From Podaxis mareebaensis (lineage: Eukaryota > Basidiomycota > Agaricomycetes > Agaricales > Agaricaceae), in NCBI GenBank assembly GCA_018524725.1, contig JAEUWP010000446.1, forward strand, positions 1 through 11,085: 11,085 bases of DNA. The letters are read 5' to 3'. The notes beneath the pieces are model-generated. The model had not been told where the DNA came from, ran no database searches, and saw nothing but the letters and a program-made list of their open reading frames with translations. Made by a program: the position numbers and the translations under genes. Below are positions 9,582 to 11,085 of the stretch, in pieces; position 1 is the first letter of the stretch; every line of letters starts with the position of its first letter.

Positions 9582-9993
9582 GTTATCTAGGTAATCGCTA
9601 ATGATTTAGACTTGTTATGATTAGCTTCATGTATTATCTTCACCTATGTTCTTTTGTTGTAAATAGCTCTTCCACTCATCTGGCTGGTCTGCCAATGCAT
9701 GAGGAGCTTTTTGTGCCTGGTGTTTTGCACTTCCTGCATGTCGGTCATCGGCAACTTTTCTTTTTGCTTGTGAGCAACTCTTGTAGTGTGAAGGACACTT
9801 TGATTGAAGCCCGCTGGCTAGAGTGCATAGCTGGACTGAGGAACTTGAGAAAAAGTATGACAAGTAAGAGAAGCTATGCCATTATTCTGTCAGATCACAT
9901 AGCTTAGTAGTATTATCTTCTACTATCTGTTGTCTTTTGTTTATTCACCTCCAGCAGGCTTTTGGTTCAACTCATATGAAGTGCAATCCATTG
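9582..9993. other. Spacer between convergent genes
   Basis: The proline-rich gene ends at 9581 on the plus strand and the WD40 gene ends at 9994 on the minus strand, so this 412-bp spacer should contain both 3' ends. A plus-strand open frame (9617-9907, 96 codons) runs through it with segments such as LAGLPMHEELF and LIEARWLECIAGLRNLRKS. I do not recognise it, and it has no supporting neighbour or splice structure. No clear AATAAA pair marks the ends. Confidence 0.35.
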
Positions 9994-11085
9994 CTAGTCT
10001 AATACATCATTCAAGTTCAGAATAACTACAGAGCCAGATGTAGACCCAAAACAGGCTTTGTTGGCAACAAATGCATGTGAAGCAATACCCTGATATGAAG
10101 GCGGGATCCAGCAGTGACAGTGCACACCCACTACCCAGTGACCATCATCAGACAAGGAAAGGAGATGCGATTGGAGCTCAACATTATGCGAATCATTGGT
10201 CAGGATGTGGGGCCGTTCTGCAGTCAAGTCCCAAACTGTATGGCAAAACCTTGATGACACCACAACCCGCGTGCCGTCGGGCGAAAAAGCGACAGACCAC
10301 ACCGAATCCGTGCGGCCCTCCAGCTTGGCTTCCAACCCACCCGTTGTCGTATTCCAAATCCTGACTGTCCGATCATGCGATCCGGAGGCGACCCGCGTGC
10401 CGTCGGGCGAAAAAGCGACAGACGACACCGAATCCGTGTGGCCCTCCAGCTTGGCTTCCAACCCACCCGTCGTCGCATTCCAAATCCTGACTGTCTCATC
10501 ATCCGATCCGGAGGCGACCCGCGTGCCGTCGGGCGAAAAGGCGACAGACCACACCGAATGCGTGTGGCCCTCCAGCTTGGCTTCCAACCCACCCGTCGTC
10601 GCATTCCAAATCCTGACTGTCCCATCATGCGATCCGGAGGCGACCCGCGTGCCGTCGGGCGAAAAAGTGACAGACCACACCGAACCCGTGTGGCCCTCCA
10701 GCTTGGCTTCCAACCCACCCGTCATCGCATTCCAAATCCTGACTGTCCCATCAAAAGATCCGGAGGCGACCCGCGTGCCGTCGCGCGAAAAAGTGACAGA
10801 CGACACCGAACGCGTGTGGCCCTCCAGCTTGGCTTCCAACCCACCCGTCGTCGCATTCCAAATCCTGACTGTCCCACCACGCGATCCGGAGGCGACCCGC
10901 GTGCCGTCGGGCGAAAAAGCGACAGACCACACCGAATGCGTGTGGCCCTCCAGCTTGGCTTCCAACCCACCCGTCGTCGCATTCCAAATCCTGACTGTCT
11001 CATCAAAAGATCCGGAGGCGACCCGCGTGCCGTCGGGCGAAAAAGCGACAGACGACACCGAATCCGTGTGGCCCTCCAGCTTGGC
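9994..11085 (-). CDS. WD40-repeat C-terminal part of an NLR-type (HET-E/HNWD-like) protein, 5' end outside window
   Basis: An uninterrupted minus-strand frame enters at the right edge (11085) and ends at a stop at 9996-9994, giving 363 visible residues without introns. It holds six near-identical 42-residue WD40 repeats (KLEGHT-x-SV-x-SV-x-FS ... DGTRVASGS ... TVRIWN-x-TTGGLEA), then a seventh that starts normally but decays after DGTRV. The tail of about 80 residues includes [13 protein letters not shown] and [14 protein letters not shown], the closing segment commonly found after WD40 arrays in basidiomycete NACHT-WD40 proteins. In that family the propeller senses ligands and controls an upstream NACHT switch. 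The NACHT part is inferred, not seen: it would lie beyond the right edge, so a stand-alone WD40 protein cannot be excluded. The left-hand gene is on the same strand and may be a family member. Confidence 0.85.
   Translation of the reverse strand, partial: AKLEGHTDSVSSVAFSPDGTRVASGSFDETVRIWNATTGGLEAKLEGHTHSVWSVAFSPDGTRVASGSRGGTVRIWNATTGGLEAKLEGHTRSVSSVTFSRDGTRVASGSFDGTVRIWNAMTGGLEAKLEGHTGSVWSVTFSPDGTRVASGSHDGTVRIWNATTGGLEAKLEGHTHSVWSVAFSPDGTRVASGSDDETVRIWNATTGGLEAKLEGHTDSVSSVAFSPDGTRVASGSHDRTVRIWNTTTGGLEAKLEGRTDSVWSVAFSPDGTRVVVSSRFCHTVWDLTAERPHILTNDSHNVELQSHLLSLSDDGHWVVGVHCHCWIPPSYQGIASHAFVANKACFGSTSGSVVILNLNDVLD
10327..11082 (-). repeat. Tandem 126-bp WD40-coding repeat array (six full units)
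   Basis: Six complete in-frame units of 126 bp: 11082-10957, 10956-10831, 10830-10705, 10704-10579, 10578-10453 and 10452-10327. A seventh, degenerate unit covers about 10326-10201. The array continues to, and probably past, the right edge. Units share long identical stretches; on the plus strand, GACCCGCGTGCCGTCG recurs every 126 bp. Because 126 is a multiple of three, the other minus frames are also open and repetitive. Such arrays change copy number by unequal recombination. Confidence 0.95.

Noticed and set aside
10224..11006. Long repetitive minus-strand frames overlapping the WD40 array
   Set aside because: They arise because the 126-bp repeat is a multiple of three, so all frames remain open. 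Their translations are Arg/Trp-rich and meaningless, while the WD40 frame fits the family exactly.
10201..11085. CRISPR-like or satellite array
   Set aside because: Units are directly adjacent without spacers, keep an open frame and encode WD40 blades.

Overview
The window looks like nuclear DNA of a filamentous basidiomycete, probably an Agaricomycete. The genes are split by very short introns (about 49-59 nt) with GT...AG ends and GTAAG/GTATG-type donors. Walker A (P-loop) NACHT NLR genes and near-identical WD40 repeats of the HET-E/HNWD type are present, and the remaining recognisable genes resemble fungal housekeeping proteins. No bacterial operon, tRNA, rRNA or CRISPR structure is visible.

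Layout. (1) 1-2338, minus strand: a NACHT-type STAND/NLR gene with six exons, including a 13-nt microexon. Its 3' end lies beyond the left edge, and one reading-frame break separates Walker A from Walker B. (2) About 2900-4150, plus strand: a badly decayed relic of the mitochondrial Lon protease (PIM1 type), readable only by stitching several frames, with one intron still visible. (3) About 4256-5030, plus strand: a decayed, truncated relic resembling a PSD2-type phosphatidylserine decarboxylase, lacking the catalytic part. (4) About 5210-7100: nearly 2 kb in which I recognise no gene. (5) 7243-9581, plus strand: a conserved proline-rich fungal protein with an EH-domain-like N-terminus. It is largely intact but carries a premature TAG, a one-base frame break and an apparently lost splice acceptor. 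A faint SAP18-like relic may lie head-to-head with it. (6) 9994-11085, minus strand: the C-terminal end of a second NLR-type gene, with tandem 126-bp WD40 repeats and a conserved C-terminal tail; its 5' part lies beyond the right edge.

Overall, two innate-immunity/allorecognition-type genes on the same strand flank about 7 kb of decaying former housekeeping genes. The right-hand repeats vary at a few fixed positions and are otherwise almost identical, the pattern expected of fast-evolving recognition modules. I do not see a coherent new pathway. The unusual elements are the NLR genes themselves and the cluster of gene relics between them. Homology calls rest on motif recognition from memory and were not checked by database search.
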